A stretch of DNA of 41,477 nucleotides from CAKZSU01 sp044223895 (GTDB lineage Bacteria; Patescibacteriota; Microgenomatia; UBA10105; UBA927): NCBI GenBank assembly GCA_044223895.1, contig JBGALL010000006.1, positions 1-41,477 of the forward strand, read 5' to 3'. Positions 17,211-25,501 of this stretch are shown here, piece by piece; within the stretch, counting starts at the first letter, position 1; the number at the start of each line of letters is the position of its first letter. Position numbers and translations under genes: made by a program. Below the pieces are notes generated by a model. That model ran no database searches, was not told where the DNA came from, and saw only the letters and a program-made list of their open reading frames with translations.

Positions 17211-17771
17211 ATGAAAAAACAAACATCCTCTCAACCAACAGATGAAAATATTTGTCCAAAATGCGGAAATCCTCTGGGCGAGGTAGTAACAACAACTACT
17301 GGGAAAAAACTCCGTCGTTGTACAGCCGGAACATGGAATCCACAAACCAAAAAAAATGAAGGATGTGATTACGTATCATGGTTACCTTTTGAACCAGAAA
17401 CCTTGGATGAAAAATGTCCAAAGTGTGGCTCTCCTCTTGTACTCAATGTTACCCGATTTGGGAAAAAAATGAAAAAATGTTCAGCTGGTGGTTGGGATAG
17501 TGCTGCTAAAAAAGCTACTGGATGTGATTATGTTGAATGGATTAATGGCACTACCGAAGCGTTAGATGAAGTCTGTCCCGAATGTGGAAATAAACTTGTT
17601 CTCTATACCACTGCTAGTGGTAAGAAAATGAAAAAATGCTCAACAGCTGGGTGGGATAGAGAGAAAAGAAAAGCTACCGGCTGTACATACGTACAGTGGT
17701 TAAAGGCAGGAGAATATCAATCTCAACAAGATACGGGCGAAGAATTCTTACCTCCAGAACCCAATAGTTAA
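17211..17771 (+). CDS. Stand-alone protein of three topoisomerase-type zinc ribbons
   Basis: A 186-residue protein made of three repeats of about 50 residues, each of the form CPxCG-(x)n-GKKxxxC-x8-13-GCxYVxW: CPKCGNPLGE, CPKCGSPLVL and CPECGNKLVL open them. This is the pattern of the C-terminal C4 zinc ribbons of bacterial topoisomerase I, which bind single-stranded DNA. No topoisomerase catalytic domain is attached or adjacent, so it is either a detached topoisomerase tail or an independent nucleic-acid-binding protein. It is basic (GKKMKKC is repeated) and has no signal peptide. Its stop is 9 bp from the stop of the convergent cupredoxin-like gene, with no obvious terminator between them. 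Confidence 0.8.
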   Translation: MKKQTSSQPTDENICPKCGNPLGEVVTTTTGKKLRRCTAGTWNPQTKKNEGCDYVSWLPFEPETLDEKCPKCGSPLVLNVTRFGKKMKKCSAGGWDSAAKKATGCDYVEWINGTTEALDEVCPECGNKLVLYTTASGKKMKKCSTAGWDREKRKATGCTYVQWLKAGEYQSQQDTGEEFLPPEPNS

Positions 17772-17780
17772 AAATGGGTT

Positions 17781-18473
17781 TTACTGGATAACAATCTTTC
17801 CTTTTTGGTTCTCGTTTAGTTTATTGTGGAAAAGCCATTCACCTTTGGTGGTAAATTTGTATTCAAAAACTCCATTTTTGGCAACAGGTTGCCCCATATC
17901 AAAAGTTGAATTATCAGCAATAACCCACATATTTTGACTTGAGTTATTTACGAAACGAATCATGGTTCCCTGAGATGCTGTAATGGATGATGGTGAAAAC
18001 CCATTATCAGTAAAAATTACAACATTTGCCGGCTGAGGTGTGGGTGTAGGCATGACTGTAGGAGCAGCACTACTCGTTGGGTTAGGTGTAGATGTTGGGT
18101 TACTCGCCACTGCTCTCGTAGGAGCAGGGGTAGGAGTTCCAGTATTTACAGGAAGCCCACCTTTTGTATACCCGCCAACAGGGGTAGGTCCAACTGTTAC
18201 CGATGGCATAGGGGTTATACTTACAGGAAGCCCCTTTGAAGGCACTGTAGTAGGTGTTGGTGTACTAGTATTATTTCCAAAAAGGCCACCATTAAATATT
18301 CTTCGCAAGGCGCCACCCGTCTCAGGTGTAGGTGATGGTGTTACTGAAATTGCTGGTGTTGGTTGTACTACGGCAACCTGTTGGCTAGATGTTTTTCTTG
18401 CAGTGACGTTCCAAGCTACTAACGCGGCTACTGTCAAAACCGCCAAAACTACAAATAATGCGATATTTCTCAT
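17781..18473 (-). CDS. Membrane-anchored cupredoxin-like protein lacking copper ligands
   Basis: A 230-residue protein with an N-terminal membrane segment (residues about 4-22), a long Thr/Pro/Ser-rich linker to about 150 and a C-terminal cupredoxin-like beta-sandwich. The fold is indicated by DNGFSPSSITASQGT, IRFVNNSSQNMWVIAD and the closing GEWLFHNKLNENQKGKIVI. In copper-binding relatives the last segment carries Cys, His and Met (a YHCxxHxxM pattern), but here it reads FHNKLNENQ, and the first His is also absent. It therefore probably does not bind copper in the usual way. The linker would hold the domain away from the membrane, so it may be a structural or binding protein. GGAG precedes the ATG. 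Confidence 0.75.
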   Translation of the reverse strand: MRNIALFVVLAVLTVAALVAWNVTARKTSSQQVAVVQPTPAISVTPSPTPETGGALRRIFNGGLFGNNTSTPTPTTVPSKGLPVSITPMPSVTVGPTPVGGYTKGGLPVNTGTPTPAPTRAVASNPTSTPNPTSSAAPTVMPTPTPQPANVVIFTDNGFSPSSITASQGTMIRFVNNSSQNMWVIADNSTFDMGQPVAKNGVFEYKFTTKGEWLFHNKLNENQKGKIVIQ

Positions 18474-18545
18474 AGAACTCCTTTTTTGGCAGGTTTTCTT
18501 GATATTGGTTTATTCTAAGGCTCCAATATTTAATTAAGTAAGCGC

Positions 18546-18574
18546 ATTATACCTTATTATGGGATATTTTTCAA
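18546..18574 (-). promoter_or_regulatory. Promoter of the cupredoxin-like gene
   Basis: On the minus strand: TTGAAA (18574-18569), exactly 17 nt, TATAAT (18551-18546). This gives a leader of about 65 nt with AAAGGAG before the ATG at 18473. Confidence 0.75.
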
Positions 18575-18600
18575 AAGTTGAACCGAGTCTGTACAAAAAA

Positions 18601-18619
18601 GCCCCTCACTCGGAGGGGC
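18601..18619 (-). terminator. Rho-independent terminator of the RRM gene
   Basis: The stem GCCCCTC / GAGGGGC with a 5-nt loop is followed on the minus strand by six T. On the plus strand it has only TTTT after it. Its place just past the RRM stop at 18652 fits the minus-strand role. Confidence 0.88.
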
Positions 18620-18651
18620 TTTTACTACGTTCACTATTCAGATGAACCGAA

Positions 18652-18912
18652 TTAGTTTCGTGGTCGATCTTCTTTTGGTCGTGCTTCGTTGACGACTAAA
18701 GGTCGTCCATCAACCTGTTGGTTGTGGAACATTTCGATAGCTTTTTTGCCTTCTTCGGCATTTGCCATTTCGACAAATCCAAATCCGCGTGAACGGCCTG
18801 AATATTTGTCTGAAATAACTTTAGCAGAGACAACTGTTCCTGCTGCTGCAAAGACTTCAGCAAGTCTTTGGTCGTTCATACTGTAGGGAAGATTCCCAAC
18901 AAAAAGGTTCAT
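18652..18912 (-). CDS. Single-RRM RNA-binding protein
   Basis: An 86-residue protein made of one RNA recognition motif. RNP2 is LFVGNL (residues 3-8) and RNP1 is RGFGFVEM (42-49), both with the aromatic residues that stack on RNA. A short charged tail (RPKEDRPRN) follows. Similar small RRM proteins in cyanobacteria and other bacteria respond to cold and bind mRNA. The gene has its own extended -10 promoter, a leader of about 120 nt and a strong AAGGAGGAAGGAG ribosome site region; the long leader hints at post-transcriptional control. It ends at a clear terminator. Confidence 0.93.
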   Translation of the reverse strand: MNLFVGNLPYSMNDQRLAEVFAAAGTVVSAKVISDKYSGRSRGFGFVEMANAEEGKKAIEMFHNQQVDGRPLVVNEARPKEDRPRN

Positions 18913-19032
18913 AAGAACTCCTTCCTCCTTAGGACGTGAAAGATGGTTACCAATATCGTCCGAACGAGAAAGGAGAAGAAGACCTTCGACTTTCCAAAAC
19001 TAGACGTCTACGCCACACTTTTGACTAAGGAC

Positions 19033-19048
19033 AACATGCATTATAGCA
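19033..19048 (-). promoter_or_regulatory. Extended -10 promoter of the RRM gene
   Basis: The minus strand reads TGCTATAAT, with TATAAT at 19045-19040. The predicted start near 19033 leaves a 5' leader of about 120 nt before the ATG at 18912. No -35 box at normal spacing is seen. Confidence 0.6.
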
Positions 19049-19053
19049 CGTTC

Positions 19054-19935
19054 CTATGCAATTTTCTCTGCCCAAGCAAAAATTTCTTCTGTCAGCCTTT
19101 TTTCTTGCCCAGCGAGATTATGAAAAACTCCTGGGAAAATAACGGATTCATATCGAGAGCTATGTTGTTTGGAGTCAAAAACCTTTTTTATTGAGTCTAT
19201 GGGTCTATCAGCATACTCATCTTTATCCGCAAACCCAACGAACAAAGGTATGGTTATATGCTCATACTGAACCATCATAGGAGGGGTATCTCCATAACCA
19301 AATTGGTCCTCTAACGTATTGGGAGTTACAAGGCTTACAAAACGATTTGCGGTCATTGGGAAAAAACTGAGGCCGGTGATTAATGCGTCCCCCCTCCCCT
19401 GCTCAATGAGTGAAAAACATTTTTGCAAATTTTGCTGAATTTCTTCTTTATTTGCCCTAGGGTCAAGGCGATCGCTCATCGGACACAACAAAATAGCTCC
19501 AGCGAGGTGTGGATTACTTACCGTTCCGGCATAATAAGAAACCTTATTTGCTCCAGAACTATGACCTATCAGAATAATTTTAGCGTAACCTTTCTTTACA
19601 AAAAGGTTTACTGCTGCATCTATATCTTCGATCGATTCTTCAAACTTTTCATATCCCGCTCCAATTGTGACATATGAATATCCTTTAGGTTGGGATGGGT
19701 CTACTTTATTGAAACTGGTAATCATATCATGACCACGATTATTAAAACTTCCAAAGGCCATACCCTTTTGGGTGAATGCCTCGGCTAGAGTTGTAAGCAT
19801 GCTGGTATTACCATAAAAATCACCAGTAAGCCCATGGACCCAAATATAAGCAATTTCCCCTGAGTTATGGGGAAGAGCTACTAAACCTTGATGGACCAAT
19901 CCATCCTTCGTAGTAATTTCTTCTAATTTAAACAT
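19054..19935 (-). CDS. Alpha/beta hydrolase
   Basis: A 293-residue cytosolic alpha/beta hydrolase. The nucleophile elbow is GHSSG (Ser126), the oxyanion region is VHGLTGDFYG (33-42), a candidate acid lies in ADKDEYADRP and the catalytic His is in FPGVFHNLAG. The N-terminus lacks a signal peptide. The substrate is unknown; esterase or peptidase roles are both possible. The mRNA is probably leaderless, with TACAAT 7 nt before the ATG. The downstream RRM gene has its own promoter just at the end of this gene. Confidence 0.85.
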   Translation of the reverse strand: MFKLEEITTKDGLVHQGLVALPHNSGEIAYIWVHGLTGDFYGNTSMLTTLAEAFTQKGMAFGSFNNRGHDMITSFNKVDPSQPKGYSYVTIGAGYEKFEESIEDIDAAVNLFVKKGYAKIILIGHSSGANKVSYYAGTVSNPHLAGAILLCPMSDRLDPRANKEEIQQNLQKCFSLIEQGRGDALITGLSFFPMTANRFVSLVTPNTLEDQFGYGDTPPMMVQYEHITIPLFVGFADKDEYADRPIDSIKKVFDSKQHSSRYESVIFPGVFHNLAGQEKRLTEEIFAWAEKIA

Positions 19936-19942
19936 AAAAATG

Positions 19943-19951
19943 ATTGTAACA
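19943..19951 (-). promoter_or_regulatory. Extended -10 promoter of the hydrolase gene, leaderless
   Basis: The minus strand reads TGTTACAAT (TGn plus TACAAT, 19948-19943), 7 nt before the ATG at 19935. Confidence 0.5.
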
Positions 19952-20000
19952 GATATTTTGATCTAGTTTGATAATCTTTCTTTTTCTTTCTGGCTCTCTC

Positions 20001-20320
20001 ATGATGTATTTATTATTAAATAATGATCTTTATTTAATAATAAAAATACTATGACATAGAAAAATATACCAGTCAATGACCATTTTTAGACACACACTTT
20101 CCAGCTTTGGAGATTATTCCAATGCCCTTAAAGTGGGCGTGTCCTTTTGCGAACTTCTAAACCTTAATCCGTATATTCTGGGCCTTTTTAATTTCGAGGA
20201 AATAAGTCCTATAGCTACAGCTTCGTACGGTCCTTCCTGTGATCGGAAAGTACATATTGAAATTTTACTGGAGGATTTCTGCCTTATCTGTCCGTCTTCC
20301 CTCTCTTCAGGAGGGGTTCT
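20001..20320 (+). promoter_or_regulatory. Conserved leader of paralogue A: inverted repeat, hairpin and masked ribosome site
   Basis: The 385-bp gap before gene A holds: (1) a perfect inverted repeat at 20009-20044, arms TTTATTATTAAATAA and its complement around the loop TGATCT; (2) a conserved stretch of about 110 nt containing GTCAATGAC and a hairpin at 20122-20140 with stem GCCC / GGGC and loop TTAAAGT; (3) a hairpin CCCTC (20299-20303) / GAGGG (20311-20315) that covers the Shine-Dalgarno AGGAGG. The same three elements precede genes B and C. In stem 2, a T-G pair here is a C-G pair in B and C, which keeps the stem. Confidence 0.65.
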
Positions 20321-20324
20321 ATGA
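20076..20324 (+). CDS. Short upstream ORF of paralogue A
   Basis: An 82-residue reading frame that starts inside the conserved leader and whose TGA overlaps the ATG of gene A as ATGA. Its first 25 codons correspond to upstream ORFs before B and C, sharing HTLSSFG, YSN and KVGVS. No Shine-Dalgarno is obvious. Substitutions between copies are not clearly synonymous, so it is uncertain whether the peptide or the RNA is conserved. It could couple translation into the large gene. Confidence 0.4.
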   Translation: MTIFRHTLSSFGDYSNALKVGVSFCELLNLNPYILGLFNFEEISPIATASYGPSCDRKVHIEILLEDFCLICPSSLSSGGVL

Positions 20325-23300
20325 AAAAAACCAAAATACTGACTATTTTAATGAAGTTTTATAGTTTTGAATGGCTACGCATCTTTACGTTGCCTTTTAG
20401 GTACGTCACCTTCAACGTTTCTAAAAAATTTATAACAATCTCGCTTGGAAAAAAATCAATTATTGTTACTCCTGCAAGAAAAGATACTGAAATTCCTCAA
20501 GAAATTAAAAGGCAGATTATTCCCGCTGTTCCTAAAAAATTAACAGTCGTAAGAACTTATTTTGTTTATATTCTTCGAAGCTTAAAAAACGGGAAATTAT
20601 ATATAGGAACAACAGATGATCTGTATGGTTGCTTTAATCGACACAACAATGGTGAAAATATCACAACTCTTGATTGGAGACCATTCGAGCTAATTTATTA
20701 TGAAGCATCAATTAATTATTTTGATGCAAAAGAACGAGAAAGATACTTAAATTCAAATGCTGGCCAAAGGTTCCTGAAAAAACGGCTATACAGATTTTTA
20801 AACAATAATCAGCCTTCGAGAATTCAACGAATATTAAAGATTGCATCCTTCATTGGAGTTCAAGTCTTACTATTACTACTCCCTTCATTATTGGCTATCC
20901 TTTATTCTCCACATCCTTCAGTAGCTTCTTGGTTTAACATGTCTTGGGCATATAGACAAACTGTAACAATTACTAATAATGGATCAACTCAAACAAATTA
21001 TATTGTTCCAATTACCATTGATACACAAACACTTATTTCTGCAGGTAAAATGCAATCTGACTGTGATGATGCACGCTTTGCTACTTCAGCAGGGACTGAG
21101 CAGACATATTTCTTAGAAGTTGGATGTAATACAACAACTACTCAGTTCTTTGTGAAGCTAGACTCTATTGCTTCGGGAACTAGTACGTTCTATTTCTATT
21201 ATGGAAATTCTTCAGCGACATCGAATAGTACTTACAGTGGTCCTGCTCAAGGGATAAATTCTGGTGCAGGAACAGATGGTGCAATAAAAATTTCCACATC
21301 TCAAAACATTAATACTGCAAATATGATTGGTAGTAGGAGTTGTGCGGATGGTGGCGATGCGGTCAACTATAGTGTTACCAGTTCTGTTGCTGCAGCAGAT
21401 ACTACAGTAACTCTATCTTCTACTCCATCCTCAGGATGTTTAGCTGTTAATGATGAAGTACTCATTATTAACATGCAAGGGACATCTGGAGACAACTCAA
21501 ATGTAGGGAAATACGAAACCGCTCGCATTACTTCTATAAGTACAGCTACTTTGACCTTAAATCATGCCCTCCAAAATGGCTATGACGGAACAACCCAAAA
21601 AATTATGGTTCAAAGAATTCCAAATTATACGGACGTCACAGTATGTACAAGTTCAGGAACGCCAACTGGCTGTAGTGGAGCAGGAACGTTGACAGCCTCT
21701 GCGTGGGACGGAACAAAAGGAGGGGTTATTTTCTTCAGAGCGAATGGAACAGTAAACGTTGCCGCTAGCGGGTCAGTTACAGTAAACCTTCTTGGTTACC
21801 GCGGTGGTGCAGGTGGAGCAATAGGAAATAATGGTGGAAAAAATGGGGAAAGTTATGATGGATCAGTAGGTCAAGGGTCAGATGGAGCAACTGACAACCA
21901 GTCATCAGGCGGCGGACGGTCTGGAAACAATGCGACAGCCAGTCCAAATAATGGAGCTGTACGAGGTGGTGGCGGTGGTGGTGGCTCTGATGGTACTGCC
22001 AACGGAAATGGTGGTGCAGGTGGTGGCGGTGGTGGTGGTTATGGTTTTGGTGGCGGTGGTGGTGGTGGTGCAGGTGACAATTTAAATATAGGCGGCAATG
22101 GTGGTGCAGCCAATAGTACCAGCAGCAATGGTGGAGGCGGTGGGGGTGGACGAAATACATCTGGTGTAGCCGGTGGAGGAGCAGGAGGCGCTGCTGGAAG
22201 TGCCGGTTCTACAGCGACAGGAACAGGCGGTAATGTGGGAAGTGGTACGACCTCTGCTTCGGGAGGTGGTGGTTCTAATAGCACAACAGGTTCTGGAGGA
22301 GGAGGTGGTGGTGGTGGAAATTATGGAGATTCAACGCTTAGTAAATTATATTTGGGTTCTGGCGGCGGCGGTGGTGGAAGTAGAACCTCTTCGGCAGGTT
22401 TAGGTGGAATGAATGCTGGAGGAATTATCGTTGCTTACGGCAACACTATTACTATAGCTGGTTCCATAAGCTCGAATGGAGATGATGCAACCTGTACAAA
22501 TCGCGGAGCCGGTTCCGGAGGCTCCATCCTTTTAGGAGGATCAAGCGTTACTTTGGGAAGCTCTATTGTTACCGCAACTGGTGGTGCACGGGGGGTATCG
22601 TTTGGAGGAGCCAATGGATGTGGTGGTGGCGGAAGTGACGGACGAATATATGTTCCCTACTCTACTGTTTCTGGAACAACCAATCCAACAATGAACTCCG
22701 ATGCAGTACCTGTCTTGTCATCGCCATCGTCTGAAGAAGAACGATCGAGTACCGATGAAACAGCACCAGTACTTTATTACAAATTTGATGAAGCTCAAGG
22801 GACAACCGCCTATGACAGTTCTACTACAAGTAATAATGGCAGTATTGGTGGAGCATCTACACCTGTTTGGAAAACTTCCGACTTATGTATATCAGGCAAC
22901 TGTTTGTATTTTACTGGTTCAACTTCTGGTGAGGGATCTCGAGTTTCCACAACCTCGTTAACATCCTTAGCTACTCAAACTGTTGGAACAATTTCTTTCT
23001 GGGCTAAAGCCCAAGGAACTAATGCTATACAAAACTTTTTCAGTATTTCCAGAAGCTCAGATTCAAACGATACCCATCTTGCTATTTATTACGATAACAG
23101 AACTAGTGGTGGCGGTAATATGAGTGCTGAGATTGTTACTGACGGGACAACCCAGTGGGATTTCACAGTTCCCACTTCAGCTTTTAACGCAATTACTGAA
23201 ACAAATAAATGGCACCATTACGAATTAACTCACAATGGTGTGTCACCTGCATTATATATTGATGGTAAATCTATCCCTGTTAGCTTTGGAACGACAACTG

Positions 23301-25501
23301 ACAAAACAAAGTGGTTAAAAGCTTTATTAACAGATGCTACCAACACAGCTCAACGATTACATATTGGAAATATTTATGTAAATAGTACCGTCTTTGATCC
23401 GTTAACAGGGTTTATAGATGATGTAAAAATGTATGCATATGTTCGCTCAGCAACCCAAATCTCCGCTGATTATATTGCTAGAGGATCTATAAAAGGCGTT
23501 TCTGCACAAATGGGACAATCGGATATTTCATTCCTAAATAATGGGCTAAATGGGTATTGGAATATGGACGAGACAAGCACATGGGCTACAAATTGTTCAA
23601 CTGCTTCTGTCCTAGATAATTCCGGAAATGGAAATAATGGTAAACCCTGTCCGAATGCATCGGCTGTTACACAGTCTACAGGTAAATTCGGTAAGGGAGG
23701 GTTATTTGATGGCATAAACGATTATATAGAACTACCTAGTACTACCATTGATACTACGTCACCATTTACAATTTCTGCATGGATTAAACCTACTAGTTTG
23801 GCATCAAGTCCCATGATTATGGGAACTTCAGGTGGTACTGACTTACAGTTTGGCGTTAATCCAAGTGGCCAATTAGATTTCTATGGAGGTTCTCAAGATG
23901 CACTCTCATCAGTTGGATCAGTTATTGCGGGTAACTGGCAGCATGTCATCGCAACGTATAATGGCAGAGGAAAGTATCGCTTTTATGTAAATGGGGTAGA
24001 TGTAACCAGTACCACTGATGGAGATGTTTTACAAGCGATTTCGACACTAACGATTGGACGTTGGCAATCGTTTTATTTTGTAGGTTCTATTGATGAGGTT
24101 AGAACATACAATAGAGTACTGTCTCCTGTAGAAGCTCGTCAACTTTATAACTGGGCTCCAGGCCCTGTTGGCTATTGGAAATTGGATGAAAATTCAGGGA
24201 TCACTTCGTATGATTCAAGTGGCAATGGGAATACGGGAACATTAAATAATGGACCATTTTGGAATATTGGTAAAATTGGAAATGATATTAAGTTCGATGG
24301 TGTTGATGACGAAATTAATGTAGGTACCCCTGCAATGCTAAATGACATACCTGCAATAACAGCAAGTGCATGGATTTATCCAAAGACTCTAGGAGAAAAT
24401 AATTTTGGAAGAATTTTTGATAAAACTACAAGCACCGTACCAGATAACGGCTGGGAATTTGCAATGAATAATTCTTCAGGGAATACCCTTCTATTTTCTG
24501 TAGATTATAGCCTAGGAAATTTAACAAGAGTTGCAGCAGCGAACGTAATAACCCTAAATCAATGGCAATATGTTACGGTCACTTGGGATGGATCTACAAA
24601 TGCTTCAAATATTCATTTTTATGTTAACGGTGTAGAAACAGGATATTTAAGTACGACTAACGGAAGTGGCTCAAGAGTTACTGATGCTTCATCATCATTC
24701 AGAATTGGTAACGATAGTACTGGAGGCAGAACTTTTGACGGGTATATTGATGATGCGAAAATTTACAACTATCAACGAATGCCTAATCAAATTATTGAAG
24801 ATATGAATGGAGGACATCCAATTGGGGGAAGTCCTGTAGGATCTCAATTGATCTACACCAAGATGGATGAACAAAGTGGCACAACCATTAATAACTCGGG
24901 TTTTGGTGGATCTACCTACAATGGAACTCTCACTGGGGCTACCTGGCTCGAAAGCACTCGTTGTAAATCAAATGGATGTCTCAATTTTGATACTACTGCT
25001 GATACAGTTTCTTTTGGAGATGTTTCTTTCGTTGACAGTATTGCATCTATGTCCGCTTCCTTTTGGATTAACCCGCAAGTCTTGTCGACCAACAAAATGA
25101 TTGTCTCAAAAGCTAACAATACGACCCAACGGGTTTTTCAAATTAAAACAGACGATTCGACAGCCTCTAAATTGAAAGTCATGATCTCTTCTTCTGCTTC
25201 TGATACAACGAATTATTGTACTACTGCAACGTCTACTCTGACGACAAATTCTTGGCAACAGTTTGTAATAGTCTATGATGGGTCGCAAACAACTGGTGAT
25301 GATAGTCGGTTAAAAATATATAAAAACGGGAGATTAATAACCTGTTCTGTCTCTGGAACTATTCCTAATTCATTGGTTGCAGGAACAACCTCCAATCTGA
25401 AACTTGGTCAAGGTGATGATTCAACTCCTACTACTTTTATTGGTTTTATGGATGAATTTAAACTATATAACTCGGCTCACTCAAGACCAAATTCTGATTG
25501 A
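20321..25501 (+). CDS. Paralogue A: GIY-YIG-like / membrane / DUF2341-like / glycine-rich / LamG surface protein, truncated
   Basis: 1726 residues as read. Order: conserved MKKxKxLxIL-type start; GIY-YIG-like domain about 78-163 (YFVYILRS, LYIGTTDDLYGC, RERYLNS); basic stretch, then a membrane segment about 174-203; DUF2341-like WFNMSWAYRQ from about 205; a glycine-rich block about 490-777 with runs of six to seven Gly; then four LamG-like modules opening with VLYYKFDE, NGYWNMDE, VGYWKLDE and LIYTKMDE. Charge places the GIY-YIG part inside the cell and the rest outside. The GIY-YIG Arg is replaced by Cys (LYGC). A 2-nt loss near 25476 relative to copy B ends the frame early; two more LamG modules lie beyond. 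GAGGGG precedes the ATG. Probable adhesin or carbohydrate-binding protein. Confidence 0.85.
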   Translation: MKKTKILTILMKFYSFEWLRIFTLPFRYVTFNVSKKFITISLGKKSIIVTPARKDTEIPQEIKRQIIPAVPKKLTVVRTYFVYILRSLKNGKLYIGTTDDLYGCFNRHNNGENITTLDWRPFELIYYEASINYFDAKERERYLNSNAGQRFLKKRLYRFLNNNQPSRIQRILKIASFIGVQVLLLLLPSLLAILYSPHPSVASWFNMSWAYRQTVTITNNGSTQTNYIVPITIDTQTLISAGKMQSDCDDARFATSAGTEQTYFLEVGCNTTTTQFFVKLDSIASGTSTFYFYYGNSSATSNSTYSGPAQGINSGAGTDGAIKISTSQNINTANMIGSRSCADGGDAVNYSVTSSVAAADTTVTLSSTPSSGCLAVNDEVLIINMQGTSGDNSNVGKYETARITSISTATLTLNHALQNGYDGTTQKIMVQRIPNYTDVTVCTSSGTPTGCSGAGTLTASAWDGTKGGVIFFRANGTVNVAASGSVTVNLLGYRGGAGGAIGNNGGKNGESYDGSVGQGSDGATDNQSSGGGRSGNNATASPNNGAVRGGGGGGGSDGTANGNGGAGGGGGGGYGFGGGGGGGAGDNLNIGGNGGAANSTSSNGGGGGGGRNTSGVAGGGAGGAAGSAGSTATGTGGNVGSGTTSASGGGGSNSTTGSGGGGGGGGNYGDSTLSKLYLGSGGGGGGSRTSSAGLGGMNAGGIIVAYGNTITIAGSISSNGDDATCTNRGAGSGGSILLGGSSVTLGSSIVTATGGARGVSFGGANGCGGGGSDGRIYVPYSTVSGTTNPTMNSDAVPVLSSPSSEEERSSTDETAPVLYYKFDEAQGTTAYDSSTTSNNGSIGGASTPVWKTSDLCISGNCLYFTGSTSGEGSRVSTTSLTSLATQTVGTISFWAKAQGTNAIQNFFSISRSSDSNDTHLAIYYDNRTSGGGNMSAEIVTDGTTQWDFTVPTSAFNAITETNKWHHYELTHNGVSPALYIDGKSIPVSFGTTTDKTKWLKALLTDATNTAQRLHIGNIYVNSTVFDPLTGFIDDVKMYAYVRSATQISADYIARGSIKGVSAQMGQSDISFLNNGLNGYWNMDETSTWATNCSTASVLDNSGNGNNGKPCPNASAVTQSTGKFGKGGLFDGINDYIELPSTTIDTTSPFTISAWIKPTSLASSPMIMGTSGGTDLQFGVNPSGQLDFYGGSQDALSSVGSVIAGNWQHVIATYNGRGKYRFYVNGVDVTSTTDGDVLQAISTLTIGRWQSFYFVGSIDEVRTYNRVLSPVEARQLYNWAPGPVGYWKLDENSGITSYDSSGNGNTGTLNNGPFWNIGKIGNDIKFDGVDDEINVGTPAMLNDIPAITASAWIYPKTLGENNFGRIFDKTTSTVPDNGWEFAMNNSSGNTLLFSVDYSLGNLTRVAAANVITLNQWQYVTVTWDGSTNASNIHFYVNGVETGYLSTTNGSGSRVTDASSSFRIGNDSTGGRTFDGYIDDAKIYNYQRMPNQIIEDMNGGHPIGGSPVGSQLIYTKMDEQSGTTINNSGFGGSTYNGTLTGATWLESTRCKSNGCLNFDTTADTVSFGDVSFVDSIASMSASFWINPQVLSTNKMIVSKANNTTQRVFQIKTDDSTASKLKVMISSSASDTTNYCTTATSTLTTNSWQQFVIVYDGSQTTGDDSRLKIYKNGRLITCSVSGTIPNSLVAGTTSNLKLGQGDDSTPTTFIGFMDEFKLYNSAHSRPNSD

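Noticed and set aside
18040..18537. Plus-strand frame of 165 codons
   Set aside because: Antisense to the Thr/Pro linker of the cupredoxin-like gene; that gene has a signal anchor, domain fold and good promoter, while this frame has none.
20009..20044. Inverted repeat as an intrinsic terminator of an upstream gene
   Set aside because: The stem is entirely A/T, there is no T run, and the neighbouring upstream gene points the other way.
21777..22403. Several reading frames on both strands rich in His, Pro or Val
   Set aside because: They are by-products of the GGN-rich codons of the glycine block in paralogue A.
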